Below, piece after piece: positions 17,653-25,594 of a stretch of 64,000 bases of DNA. Source of the stretch: Collinsella tanakaei YIT 12063 (GTDB taxonomy: Bacteria; Actinomycetota; Coriobacteriia; Coriobacteriales; Coriobacteriaceae). Within the stretch, counting starts at the first letter, position 1. Each line of letters begins with the position of its first letter. The notes beneath the pieces were generated by a model, which did not search any database, had not been told where the DNA came from, and saw nothing but the letters and a program-made list of their open reading frames with translations. The position numbers were made by a program, and so were the translations under genes. The stretch lies in NCBI RefSeq assembly GCF_000225705.1, contig NZ_JH126470.1:62001-126000 (forward strand), given 5' to 3'.

Positions 17653-18663
17653 TTAGCGGTTCGCCTGCAGGAAGATGCTGATCCTTGGCGAGCTGTACTC
17701 GTCAAACTCATCGCGCGAATCAGTTGAGAACGTTGCCCATGCGCGCAGGTCCCCGGTGTTGTCCAAGTCGACATCAAGCGGGGTGTAGTAGTCGCCTGCA
17801 AGGAAGGATTCGCGAAACTCTGCGGGTAGCTGGGGTTTGTTGAACAGACCTGCGGCGACTTGGGGCGCATCGACGTCGGCGATAAGCTCATAGAGGCGGT
17901 CGATATTCTCGTCCGCAAACGCCAAATTATCCTGTGCGGCCCTTTCGATATCGACACTTGCGGTGTAGACTACGCCGTCCACCGCGCCCTGAGAATCCGT
18001 TTCGATGGATATACGGGCGACGATGTCTCCATCTTGGTCGGTGACGTTGCCGCTGACCTGGTAGCCGCTGTCCTGTCGGCGCTCAAGGGGGTCGTCGGCC
18101 ATGACGTAGGAGACGCCGGGCTCCAGAGCGTCTTGGAATGCGGAAAGGGTCTGGGCTGCGCTGTTTTGCGCGGAGGATGCCTGTGCCGCCGAGTCGATGA
18201 AGCGCGGGGTAAACGCGAGGACGAGCAGCAAGATGGGCGCGAGAAAGACGGTTGCTGCGGCGCGGCCCTGCCTTGGCAGCGCGATGCCTTGTTTGTGTGC
18301 GATGGCGGCGGCCGAGCTGCCGAGAAGGTCCATGAGCGCGAAGACGTTGAGCCCGCTTGCGGAATCCGGGCACACTGGTCCGCCGTGCGTTTCGCGTTCG
18401 ATCGCTCTCCAGCGCTCGCTGCGCAGCGTGGCTTTAGCCGAGAGGCCGCAGGCAATGGTGAGGATTCCCTCGGCAATCATGATGGAGGATATGGCTATGA
18501 GCTGCAGGTTGCCAAGTCCGTTCGAGCCCAGGGCGATGTTGTCGATCATTACGAGCAAAATAGCCGCCGTGCCCGTGGGGAAGAGCGATAGCAGGGAGTA
18601 TCGCGCGATCTTGGGAACGAGATAGCACTTCTTAACGAGCTTTGCTTTGTTTTCGCTCAGCAT
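17653..18663 (-). CDS. membrane protein of unknown function
   Basis: A 336-residue protein starting at the ATG 18663 (after GGGAGGCTCC); the longer frame to 18723 has no ribosome binding site. Seen: two hydrophobic segments near residues 22-75 (LLSLFPTGTAAILLVMIDNIAL, split by a short loop), a cytoplasmic or linker part, a third segment (AATVFLAPILLLVLAFTPRFI) and then about 180 acidic residues that should lie outside. That last part contains DQDGDIVARISIETD and DNTGDLRAWATFS, beta-rich looking. I do not recognise a family. It has no operon partner; a decayed ATPase gene lies upstream on the other strand. Confidence 0.7.
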   Translation of the reverse strand: MLSENKAKLVKKCYLVPKIARYSLLSLFPTGTAAILLVMIDNIALGSNGLGNLQLIAISSIMIAEGILTIACGLSAKATLRSERWRAIERETHGGPVCPDSASGLNVFALMDLLGSSAAAIAHKQGIALPRQGRAAATVFLAPILLLVLAFTPRFIDSAAQASSAQNSAAQTLSAFQDALEPGVSYVMADDPLERRQDSGYQVSGNVTDQDGDIVARISIETDSQGAVDGVVYTASVDIERAAQDNLAFADENIDRLYELIADVDAPQVAAGLFNKPQLPAEFRESFLAGDYYTPLDVDLDNTGDLRAWATFSTDSRDEFDEYSSPRISIFLQANR

Positions 18664-18845
18664 GGAGCCTCCCGGAACGTGGATGCGCGGGCGCGCGATG
18701 CGAATCTGCCTCATCCACAGCATGACGGGGGCGCAAGGCGGTGGGGGCGCGGTTTTGGCTTTCGGCGCGATTCTGGTGGCGACCGCCTAGTTTACACGCG
18801 CGCCAAACGGCAGCAGCGACAGCTTTGCCATCTTGAACGACTGCA

Positions 18846-19819
18846 GGCCAAAGGGGTTACGGCAAGACGGTGCTGCTATGGGAGCTTGCAGACCGCGCGG
18901 CCGCCATGGGGTATGTGGTGGCGCACCCAACCATCGCGTCATCGGGGATGCTTGACCGAATTGTTGAGAAAGTACAGCAAGACGGCCGCAGGCACCTGGG
19001 GAGCAAGAGCGTTCGGCTTGCGAACGCGTCAATTGGCGCGTATGGTTCTCCGCTGGATTGGAGTTCACACGAGAGGTTCAAGAAGGCAAATCTTCTCAGT
19101 TCAAGCTCACCCAGCTGGCTAGAAAGCTCACGGCAGAAGGCCATGGCATGCTGATTTTGATCGATGAGCTGCAGGCGAACTCAGAGGAAATACGTCAGTT
19201 GGTTTCGCTCTATCAAGAGCTGGTGGGGGAGCGTCTCAATGTTGCGCTTGTTATGGCCGGCCTTCCCGGCGCCGTTTCCGCCACGCTGAACGACAAGGTC
19301 CTAACGTTTCTTAACCGAGCGCGTAAGGTGAGCCTGCCGCCGCTTTCCCTGGGCGATGTCGACGCGTATTACGCGCGGGCGTTTGAGGAACTGGGCGTCT
19401 GCATTTTGGACGGCGAGCGAAAGCGCATAGTAAAGGAGAGCATGGGGTCTCCGTACCTCATGCAGCTCTTGGGTCACAATGTGGTGGTGCGCGCAGCAGA
19501 CCAGGGGCAGCTAAGCGGCTCTATGATTGATGCGGCGGTCGAGGCGGCGCGAGCGGATTTTGAGAACGATGTTTGCGGCACGCTGTTGGCCGCGCTATCG
19601 GTTCGAGACGTTCAGTTCCTCAGCGCGATGGCCCGGGACGAAGGCGATAGCAGCATCTCTGCCATTGCCGAGCGCATGAACGTTACGCAGGACTATGCGC
19701 AAAAGTACCGAAAGCGCTTGATCGATGCCGGGGCGATCGAGCCCGCCGGCTGGGGCCTCATTAGGTTTGCCGTGCCGTATCTGGCGGACTACCTGCGCAG
19801 GGAGACTGGAGTGTGGTAG
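18846..19819 (+). pseudogene. AAA/archaeal-ATPase-like gene, truncated and frameshifted
   Basis: The remnant begins with a Walker A motif GQRGYGKT coded at 18846-18869, in a frame that is closed by TGA at 18834, so the usual N terminus is gone. This frame continues as LLWELADRAAAMGYVV and runs to about 19055, where the protein resumes in another frame as FTREVQEG...GHGMLILIDELQ (Walker B, ILIDELQ) and continues to 19819 through an AAA lid and a winged-helix tail (ISAIAERMNVTQDYAQKYRKRL). Both parts fit one protein of the AAA_16 / ATP-binding family of about 400 residues. The downstream frame of 253 residues might still be translated, but without a P-loop. Confidence 0.75.
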
Positions 19820-20006
19820 CGTCTTTCTGACGGGGCGGGTGGATGAGTATATGTTGGATCATGCGCCCGTCCGGCTCCTGCTCGACTTGCTGCCAAGCTC
19901 AGCCAGGTGTCAGGCTCCTCGTCCATATCCACAACATCTTCGCTTACAAGCGTTCGCGAAATCTGATAGGGTATTCCCCACGGCTGCAATATTCAATGTA
20001 TCAGTT

Positions 20007-20039
20007 GGCGTCACCGCGCGAATCGGTGGCGCCTTTTTT
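20007..20039 (+). terminator. rho-independent terminator
   Basis: A 10-bp stem (GGCGTCACCG with CGGTGGCGCC, one G-U pair), seven-base loop, then six T. It ends whatever is transcribed through the ATPase remnant. Confidence 0.8.
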
Positions 20040-20095
20040 GTTGCCGTGATGGTCGATTTGCCGCGGCTGCGCGGCGCTAAACGAAAGGACAAGGG

Positions 20096-20581
20096 ATGCC
20101 CACCAACAAACGAGAAAGCTTGATCTTCACCTTTATTATGTGCTTTGCCATGGTGCTTTGGATGTCCATCTACAACGTGGCGCTGCATCAGGGGGCGCTT
20201 ACCATGGGCGCCGTTGCGCAGGCGTGGCTTGGATTCCCCGTGGCCTACGTGTTCGCCATGTGCGCCGACTGGTTTGTCGCCGTGCCGCTTGCCAAGGGTT
20301 TTGCGTTTCGTTTTTTGGTGACGCCCGGCAAGAGCTCGCCGCTGGCCATGACGCTGGCCGTGAGCAGCTGCATGGTTGTGCCCATGGTGATCATCATGTC
20401 GCTGTTCGGCGCCGTTGAGGTCGCTTCTCAAACTGGTGAGTTTGCCGCGATCCCCTTTATGTGGATTTCCAACATCCCCACCAACTTCATCATGGCGCTG
20501 CCGTGGAACCTGCTGGTGGCGGGGCCCGTTTCTCGCTTTGTATTCCGCCGGGCGTTCCCCGTTGGCACCGTTCTTGCCTAG
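20096..20581 (+). CDS. DUF2798-type small membrane protein
   Basis: A 161-residue protein with four predicted membrane segments in two similar halves: LIFTFIMCFAMVLWMSIYNV then AWLGFPVAYVFAMCADWFVA, and AMTLAVSSCMVVPMVIIMSL then FIMALPWNLLVAGPVSRFVF. This two-fold pattern with a conserved W/P in each half is that of DUF2798, a family without a known function. The ATG at 20096 follows AAGGACAAGGG. It is flanked by terminators on both sides, so it is a single-gene unit. Confidence 0.8.
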   Translation: MPTNKRESLIFTFIMCFAMVLWMSIYNVALHQGALTMGAVAQAWLGFPVAYVFAMCADWFVAVPLAKGFAFRFLVTPGKSSPLAMTLAVSSCMVVPMVIIMSLFGAVEVASQTGEFAAIPFMWISNIPTNFIMALPWNLLVAGPVSRFVFRRAFPVGTVLA

Positions 20582-20648
20582 CGTGGGTGGACGGTATGCG
20601 TAGCGCGGCATGAGGCCCTGTGGACTCTAAGTGAGGCGGGGACTGGAG

Positions 20649-20679
20649 AAGGTCATCGTCAAAAGACGGTGGCCTTTTT
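20649..20679 (+). terminator. rho-independent terminator of the DUF2798 gene
   Basis: A 12-bp stem (AAGGTCATCGTC with GACGGTGGCCTT, two G-U pairs), AAAA loop, then TTTTT. It stands 67 bases after the stop. Confidence 0.85.
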
Positions 20680-20865
20680 CATTCCCGCTGCAGGTCAAAT
20701 TCGCGTTACGGATCCAGCTGGTCCTCTCACATCACGTCATAATGGTCGAAAAACAATCGGGGCGGGACGCTGTCGTCGCGGCTTGCGGAGAATCGTTGCT
20801 GACGTCTGCGCAAAAGGGTGTGCGCAAAAGGCGTAGAGGCAACGTCCATGGCAAAAGGGGGAGCA

Positions 20866-21345
20866 ATGTCTTTTGAGGCCGCAAAGGCGCATTTGGAACA
20901 ATACGGGCTGGCAGATCGCGTGATTGTATTTGATCAGTCTTCTGCCACCGTGGCGATGGCGGCCCAGGCGGCCGGGACCAGCGAGGCGGAGATTGCCAAA
21001 ACGCTCTCGTTTTTGGTGGACGATGCAGCGGTCCTCATCGTCGCGGCGGGCGACGCGAAGGTGAACAGCTCCAAGTTCAAGGCGAAGTTCCACATCAAGG
21101 CGAAGATGGTCCCGGCTGATCGCGTGGAAGAGTTGGTAGGTCACGCTCCCGGCGGTGTGTGCCCCTTTGCCGTGCGCATTGGCGTGGCGGTGTATTTGGA
21201 CGAGTCTCTCCGTCGTTTCGAATACGTCTACCCCGCATGCGGAAGCTCCAACAGCGCCGTGCGCCTTACGCCCGCGGAACTAGAGCGCGCATCCGGCTGT
21301 GTTGAGTGGGTCGGCGTGTGCAAGCTGCCAGAAATGGCGCAGTAA
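20866..21345 (+). CDS. YbaK/EbsC-family aminoacyl-tRNA deacylase
   Basis: A 159-residue trans-editing domain protein that should hydrolyse mischarged tRNA, typically Cys-tRNA(Pro) in the YbaK branch. Seen: FDQSSATVAMAAQAAGTSEAEIAKTLSFL, then AAGDAKVNSSKFKAKF with the conserved Lys, and GGVCPFAVRIGVAVYLDESLRRFEYVYPACGS, the family's G-x-x-x-P-x-G and D-x-S-(L) blocks. The ATG at 20866 follows AAGGGGGAGCA; an in-frame upstream start at 20818 lacks a site. A short decayed copy of its middle part lies near 26036, and a ProX-type relative is broken near 24 kb, so this is the only intact member here. Confidence 0.9.
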   Translation: MSFEAAKAHLEQYGLADRVIVFDQSSATVAMAAQAAGTSEAEIAKTLSFLVDDAAVLIVAAGDAKVNSSKFKAKFHIKAKMVPADRVEELVGHAPGGVCPFAVRIGVAVYLDESLRRFEYVYPACGSSNSAVRLTPAELERASGCVEWVGVCKLPEMAQ

Positions 21346-21430
21346 CTGCTCCCATGTTCAAGAAGATCGGTTGATTTCTCTTCGGGAACAATGACGAGCG
21401 CTATGCTCCTTTGACCTCATAGGGGCGGCT

Positions 21431-21718
21431 GCTGAAAACGCCCTCCAGTTGGACTTGGTGCTCTGCTAAAAATGAGGTCCAGTTCACACGGGATGCTGAA
21501 AATGGCCTCCAGTTGGACTTGGCATTGGCGGGCGCCTGGTGCGCGTGGTTTCTATCCTGCGCTTTTGCGACGGCTCCTCGCTGGCCGCTGGATCAAAGTC
21601 CAACTGGAGCTCGTTTTCAGCGCCGCCAAGTTCAACTGGACCCAAAAAGTAGATGGTGGGTGTAAACGGAGGCTGTTTTCAGCAGAGACCCCAAGTCCAA
21701 CCGAAGCCCAAAAACAGC
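21431..21718. repeat. 288-bp imperfect inverted-repeat element, copy 1
   Basis: This copy and the one at 56160-56447 have the same length and align along their whole length with at most one-base shifts. Inner boxes TCCAGTTGGACTT occur at 21444 and 21508 and in the opposite sense (AAGTCCAACTGGA or near) at 21596, 21628 and 21691. The outer 90 bases on each side are imperfect complements of each other (CTCTGCTAAAA pairs with TTTTCAGCAGAG). The element lies between the ybaK-type gene and a minus-strand terminator. No known repeat family fits. It could be a non-autonomous mobile element or a structured RNA. Confidence 0.85.
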
Positions 21719-21726
21719 AAGGAGAC

Positions 21727-21757
21727 AAAAAAAGAGCGCTTCCTTGTCGAAGCGCCC
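21727..21757 (-). terminator. terminator of the 35-residue membrane protein gene
   Basis: On the minus strand GCGCTTC pairs with GAAGCGC around a six-base loop and is followed by seven T. It stands 23 bases after the stop of the small gene. Confidence 0.85.
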
Positions 21758-21779
21758 TTAAGAATCTTTTTGTAGGATG

Positions 21780-21887
21780 CTATGCGAAGAATATCCTGTT
21801 GATCATTATGTAGAGGATGATGATTGCGGCAATCATGGCTACGGCGATTTGTACGCCGGAACTCCCGTCGTTGTTGTTCTTACTCAT
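21780..21887 (-). CDS. 35-residue single-pass membrane protein
   Basis: A short gene coding MSKNNNDGSSGVQ followed by one hydrophobic segment (about residues 12-34, with AVAMIAAIIILYIMI) and ending FFA. The ATG overlaps the stop of the reading frame upstream (CATGAGTAA), so the two were translated as an operon. A strong terminator follows. An AAAGG site lies about nine bases before the start. No family is recognised; a Gly/Asn-rich head with one membrane helix is the usual layout of small membrane-bound regulators, but function cannot be inferred. Confidence 0.7.
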   Translation of the reverse strand: MSKNNNDGSSGVQIAVAMIAAIIILYIMINRIFFA

Positions 21888-22119
21888 GTTTACTGACCTT
21901 TCTGCTGGAATCTGACTTCAAGAGTGGCTCCCTCGGGTATCGCATCCCCGCGAAGAGGCCCTTGAAGGTGGTCTTCGCATTTCGCTGTGCTTCTTCGTAA
22001 AGTCCCAGGGATTTTGCTCTGTCGACCATAGGGGCCTTCTGGCTTTCGATCCAACTCGACCCTTCGCCGGCCTTGATTGTTCCGTCAAGCTGTAACCGTG
22101 GAATGAAGATGTCCTTTCG
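21880..22119 (-). pseudogene. C-terminal fragment of a DUF4230-like protein
   Basis: An open frame of 79 codons runs from a TGA at 22122-22120 to TAA at 21880. It has no usable start at its beginning. The end, MVDRAKSLGLYEEAQRNAKT then FKGLFAGMRY, resembles the C-terminal helix of DUF4230 proteins (rule: basic-x-x-G-L-x-x-x-A-x-x-N-A). The front (FIPRLQLDGTIKAGEG) could be its beta part. The stop overlaps the ATG of the 35-residue gene. Probably the 5' part was lost when the SatD region was placed or rearranged next to it. The family match is from memory of the pattern and is tentative. Confidence 0.4.
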
Positions 22120-22288
22120 TCATAAAGTGCAACCTCTTGACGCGGGTGCGCCATCACCCATTGCTCAGACTGTTGGACATCTCATTTATTCTAGAGCTAT
22201 CTTAATAGCAAAGAAAAAACGTGCAATCAGAAATAGTGCAGAAAAAGCGTGCTATTATGAAGACGTATTAAACTGCGAGTTGTTTGGA

Positions 22289-23134
22289 ATGGCTATGCAA
22301 CAATGTGCGGCTCTTATGGTGGATGTTCGTGATTCTCGCAAAATGAAGGACGAGAAACGCGTTGATGCGCAACGCCTGCTTGCCGCTTCGATAGCTTATC
22401 TCAACGGGCTGTTTCGTCGTGATCTTCTTTGCGATGTGGTCTTTAGCGCAGGCGATGAGGTGCAGGGCTTGTTTGCTGACGCTGCTGCCGCGTTCCTCTA
22501 TTTCCGACAGCTATCCCTTCTTATGGCTCCCGTCGAGTTGCGGGGCGGCGTGGGAATGGGCGGTTGGGAGATGAAGATCGAAGGGGCGCCGTCTACTGTT
22601 CAAGATGGAACTGCGTATCATCATGCCCGCGATGCAATCGCTACGTCGAAGAAAAGCCGGTTGTACGGTTTTACAATTTCATCTTCCACTCCAATGCCAG
22701 AGCAAACTGTGATTGCTAACTATCCCTTGCTGCTGGCATCTGCAAGGACGGCACGCCAAGCTGAGCTCGCGCGTCATGTGGAGTTGCTCTTTCCGCTGGC
22801 TGCCCAAGCGGACGCCCTTGCCTGCACAGAAGCACGGGGGGCGTTGGAAGTGCTGCTGGCTGCTCTCGAGCGAATGGATGGGCGCGCTATTCTTCATAAC
22901 TGGAAGGCGGAGCCTCCTTGTCCGGTGGATGCTGCGAAGCTGAATTCGGCGGGGATGGTTGAACTGCCATCGCAATTGTCGGGATTATCATATAGGATGG
23001 AAACGTACGCTGGCCGCACCAGGCAGTCGCTCGATAGGCTGTTGGATGGGGGGATGGTAAATCAAGAGCGTGTTGCCGCTGTAATGGCAGCACGTTTCTT
23101 GGGGGAGAAGGAAGCCGGTGGTGAGCTTGGGTGA
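22289..23134 (+). CDS. SatD-family protein
   Basis: The recognisable protein starts near MAMQQCAALMVDVRDSRKM (ATG at 22289; ATG at 22295 is also possible) and has about 281 residues. Seen: the nucleotide-cyclase-like pattern of SatD proteins: a first strand with D (MVDVRDSRKM), VVFSAGDEVQGLF about 50 residues on, and ELRGGVGMGGWEMKIEGAPSTVQDGTAYHHAR. The C-terminal third has a helical putative DNA-binding part. SatD was named from an acid-tolerance locus in Streptococcus; the biochemical role is unsettled. No clear ribosome binding site precedes either start; TATTAT at 22253-22258 could be the -10. The upstream 140 bases are visibly AT-rich. It overlaps the DUF3307 gene by 17 bases, the usual pairing. 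Confidence 0.8.
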   Translation: MAMQQCAALMVDVRDSRKMKDEKRVDAQRLLAASIAYLNGLFRRDLLCDVVFSAGDEVQGLFADAAAAFLYFRQLSLLMAPVELRGGVGMGGWEMKIEGAPSTVQDGTAYHHARDAIATSKKSRLYGFTISSSTPMPEQTVIANYPLLLASARTARQAELARHVELLFPLAAQADALACTEARGALEVLLAALERMDGRAILHNWKAEPPCPVDAAKLNSAGMVELPSQLSGLSYRMETYAGRTRQSLDRLLDGGMVNQERVAAVMAARFLGEKEAGGELG

Positions 23135-23864
23135 AACGCTGTGCCTGCTGCTTTTGGGGCACGTTGTGGGGGATTTTTACTTTCAATCCGATGAAATGGC
23201 GATCGCTAAAGAGCGCTCTTATGCCGAGAGGGTGCGCCACGGCGTCTTCTACGCACTGGGCATGGCGCCTGTATTAGTAGCGATCGCTATTTTCTTGGGA
23301 AGCCCTCTTGTGTTGGCTGTGGTGGCGTGGATGGTGTTGTCCGCAATGCATGGCGTGATTGACTTCATGATTCGTCCGAGGATAAAGAGCATGACTCACG
23401 GGGAGGTGCAGGCTTTTCTGCTGGACCAGGCCCTACATGTGGGTTGTTGCGTAGTGGCGGGCGTGTTTTTGGCAAAGAATGCCTCAAGGGAGCTTTCGCC
23501 ATATTGGGCCGAAACGCTTGTGTGGACCGCCTCGCTTGCTCTTTGCATTGTACCTTCATGCGTGTTGGTCAAATTACTGCTGGGTTCTCTGCGAAGAGAT
23601 GCGGCTTTTCCTGGTGGATTCAGGAAAGATGCTGCCAATTCTGGGCGTGCAATAGGAATGCTTGAGCGTGCGATTGTAGGCGTACTTACCCTGTTGGGAC
23701 AGTACGATGCGATTGCGTTTGTGGTGGCAGCGAAGAGCATCGCGCGATACGAGAAGCTGAAGGACGATAAAACGTTCGCGGAGGTGTACCTGGTGGGCAC
23801 GCTGGCGAGCGTTGCGACCGCAATATTTCTTCCGCTGTTTGTACGTTGGGCCATGGTGCTGTGA
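23118..23864 (+). CDS. DUF3307 membrane protein
   Basis: A 248-residue membrane protein with about six predicted segments. The N-terminal LLLLGHVVGDFYFQSDEMA and later MVLSAMHGVIDFMIRP match the DUF3307 family (H-x-x-x-D-(F/W)-x-x-Q, and H-x-x-x-D), in which the His/Asp pairs sit inside membrane helices. It starts at GTG 23118 after GGAGAAGGAAGCC and overlaps the SatD gene. SatD/DUF3307 gene pairs are widespread (family knowledge) and imply a joint role; what they do is unknown. Confidence 0.8.
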   Translation: MVSLGETLCLLLLGHVVGDFYFQSDEMAIAKERSYAERVRHGVFYALGMAPVLVAIAIFLGSPLVLAVVAWMVLSAMHGVIDFMIRPRIKSMTHGEVQAFLLDQALHVGCCVVAGVFLAKNASRELSPYWAETLVWTASLALCIVPSCVLVKLLLGSLRRDAAFPGGFRKDAANSGRAIGMLERAIVGVLTLLGQYDAIAFVVAAKSIARYEKLKDDKTFAEVYLVGTLASVATAIFLPLFVRWAMVL

Positions 23865-23929
23865 GCCATTTATGCATGACTGTGATGTCGGAACGATGTT
23901 GATAGGTGACGCCAGAAAAGCCACGTTAA

Positions 23930-24248
23930 ACAGGATCGCAAGCAACGGGCGACAGGCGCGTCGACCTTAAGGAGTTCAGGCGAAGGTACGGTACGCGCCC
24001 GCTCTCGTTTGCGTCTGCCGACGGCCTTAGGTCCATTATGGGGCTCGAGTCGGGTTCCGTGACGCCCCTGGGACTTCTCAACGACGAGGGACGGGAGGCG
24101 ACGGTCTTTCTGGACGCCGATCTCGCAAGCGGCATCATCGGGGTCCACCCCCAACGACAACACCGCCACCGTTTGGATGCAGGCGGCGGATCTTGTGCGC
24201 GTTGTCGAGAACCATGGCAACGAGGTGTGCGTCGTCTGGCTCATGTAG
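23930..24248 (+). pseudogene. frameshifted ProX-type prolyl-tRNA deacylase remnant
   Basis: The first frame reads DLKEFRRRYGTRPLSFASA then MGLESGSVTPLGLLNDEG, typical of ProX/PrdX-like YbaK-domain enzymes. In the run GTCCACCCCCAAC there is one C too many: removing it gives VHPNDNTATVWM and a second frame that ends NHGNEVCVVWL at the TAG of 24246. The N-terminal third is missing (a TAA stands at 23927). So the gene is truncated and frameshifted. Confidence 0.75.
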
Positions 24249-24444
24249 GCTGCAGCCTCTTTTCGCTCGATCCAAACGCATGCGAGGTCGTTTCCCGATT
24301 CGAAGGTCGGGGCGTGCCTCGCTTTATTCCATTCTAGCTCGCATTCGGTTCCGCCTGGACAGAGGTGGGCGATGATTCCAAGAAGGACTTGCCGTGATTG
24401 CCGAGGCAGGCTAGCGGGCGACATGGGCGGAGTCTTGCGGGGCG

Positions 24445-24663
24445 CTACCAGCTCCAAGGGTCGCTATCGGGTGAAATTAGCAGGATACGTAGGGCGGTGA
24501 GCGGCTTTTCTTCGTCCGTATTATTTGAACGATAGACCAGTTGGTACTGCTCTTGCTCAGACGTGGTGACGTCGCTGCGGATGTCCAGCGTTGCCTTGAT
24601 AGTGCGACGCGAGGCGTCCAGATCCGTGCGGCCGGCGACTATGCGAGCGATGCTCGATAGCAC
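24445..24663 (-). pseudogene. hypothetical fragment, possibly decayed
   Basis: A minus-strand frame of 72 codons from a GTG at 24663, open further upstream to a TAA at 24726. It reads LYERIHVLSSIARIVAGRTD and later RSNNTDEEKPLTALRILL, ordinary-looking protein, but no family is recognised. Its front overlaps the 5' part of the XRE gene on the other strand, so both can hardly be intact. Confidence 0.25.
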
Positions 24664-24680
24664 ATGGATGCGTTCGTAAA

Positions 24681-24914
24681 GTGATTGGGGCCAACGCGGG
24701 CCGCTTGCGCTCTGAGCGCAGGATTAGCCAGTCAGAACTTGCCCGCACGCTTGAAGTGAATCGATCGCATATCAACCAGTTTGAAGCTGGCAAGCAAAAC
24801 GTCTCGATAGACTACCTTGTCAAGATTGCCGACGGCCTCGATGTATCTGTGGTTGAGTTTTTCTCCGGCCTTGGAGGGGCTTCGCCAAGAAGGATTGTCG
24901 AAAAAGAAGAATAG
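24681..24914 (+). CDS. XRE-family helix-turn-helix regulator
   Basis: A 77-residue Cro/CI-type DNA-binding protein. The HTH covers about residues 8-62: LRSERRISQSELARTLEVNR then INQFEAGKQNVSIDYLVKIADGLDVSVVEFF. The GTG at 24681 has no good ribosome binding site. The gene has no functional partner: a decayed frame lies upstream and an IS110-like remnant downstream. It could be the antitoxin or repressor left from a mobile element or restriction locus (inference). Confidence 0.7.
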   Translation: MIGANAGRLRSERRISQSELARTLEVNRSHINQFEAGKQNVSIDYLVKIADGLDVSVVEFFSGLGGASPRRIVEKEE

Positions 24915-25053
24915 CTATTACCTCGCATTGATTTTGCTGATCGACGGCGTTTTATAACGCGCTGAGGTCTGCCCACCTATTTGGCGCGGGCGCCACCGAG
25001 AGTTACCGCGAAGACTTCTTGCGGCTGCAGCTTTTAATATGAGAAAGCCATTG

Positions 25054-25431
25054 TCAAGTAGCAAAATCTTCCAGGTCCCAATTTTCCATATGGGACCTGT
25101 CCTCGTTCCAGCCGGTGGGCCCGCGCGGATGCTCGTTAGTCGTCGCTCGCCTGGCAAGCTAATATCCGCGGGCTCTGTGGCGCGGCATCGGGTCAGATTA
25201 TGTCGCCGCGCGCTACCTCATTTCGTTTCTCCGTCCGGGGCCGTCGGATGAAAGTCCCTGAGTCTTCGTGATCGGGCGCGGCCTGCGGGCTGCCCATAAA
25301 AAAGGACGTGAGCCGACCCCGGCGATGCGTCGAAGCGCGGGCCCTCCCGGCGGGAAGGTTGTGTGGTCGAAGGCGCACGCCGATGCCGAGCGGGCGTGTA
25401 CGTCCAGCCCGATGGAGGTAACATGTGACAT
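25054..25431 (-). mobile_element. IS110-like transposase remnant
   Basis: On the minus strand an ATG at 25431 starts MSHVTSIGLDVHARSASACA, the N terminus of an IS110-family (DEDD) transposase; the first catalytic Asp is in GLDVH. After about 25 residues the similarity breaks off. A second open stretch (25140 down to a TGA at 25056-25054) ends NWDLEDFAT and may be the C terminus. Total length about 380 bases against about 1.2 kb for a full gene, so most of the transposase is deleted. The C-terminal part is tentative. Confidence 0.5.
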
Positions 25432-25594
25432 GGGGAGCCTCCTCCCTTACGTGCGGTACGGCGGCACCGCAGGGTGACGATACAACACCATTGCTCCCGC
25501 CCAGCCCGCGAGCCTGTATGCCGCGGGGAGGCTCTTCGCCCAATGGCTTTCCCATATCGTCTCTTTGGATTGCCGCGCGAGGATTGGAGCTCCC

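Noticed and set aside
21431-21718. CRISPR array from the repeated GTCCAACTGGA word
   Set aside because: Repeats are in opposite orientations with uneven spacing and no unique spacers of constant length; no cas genes near.
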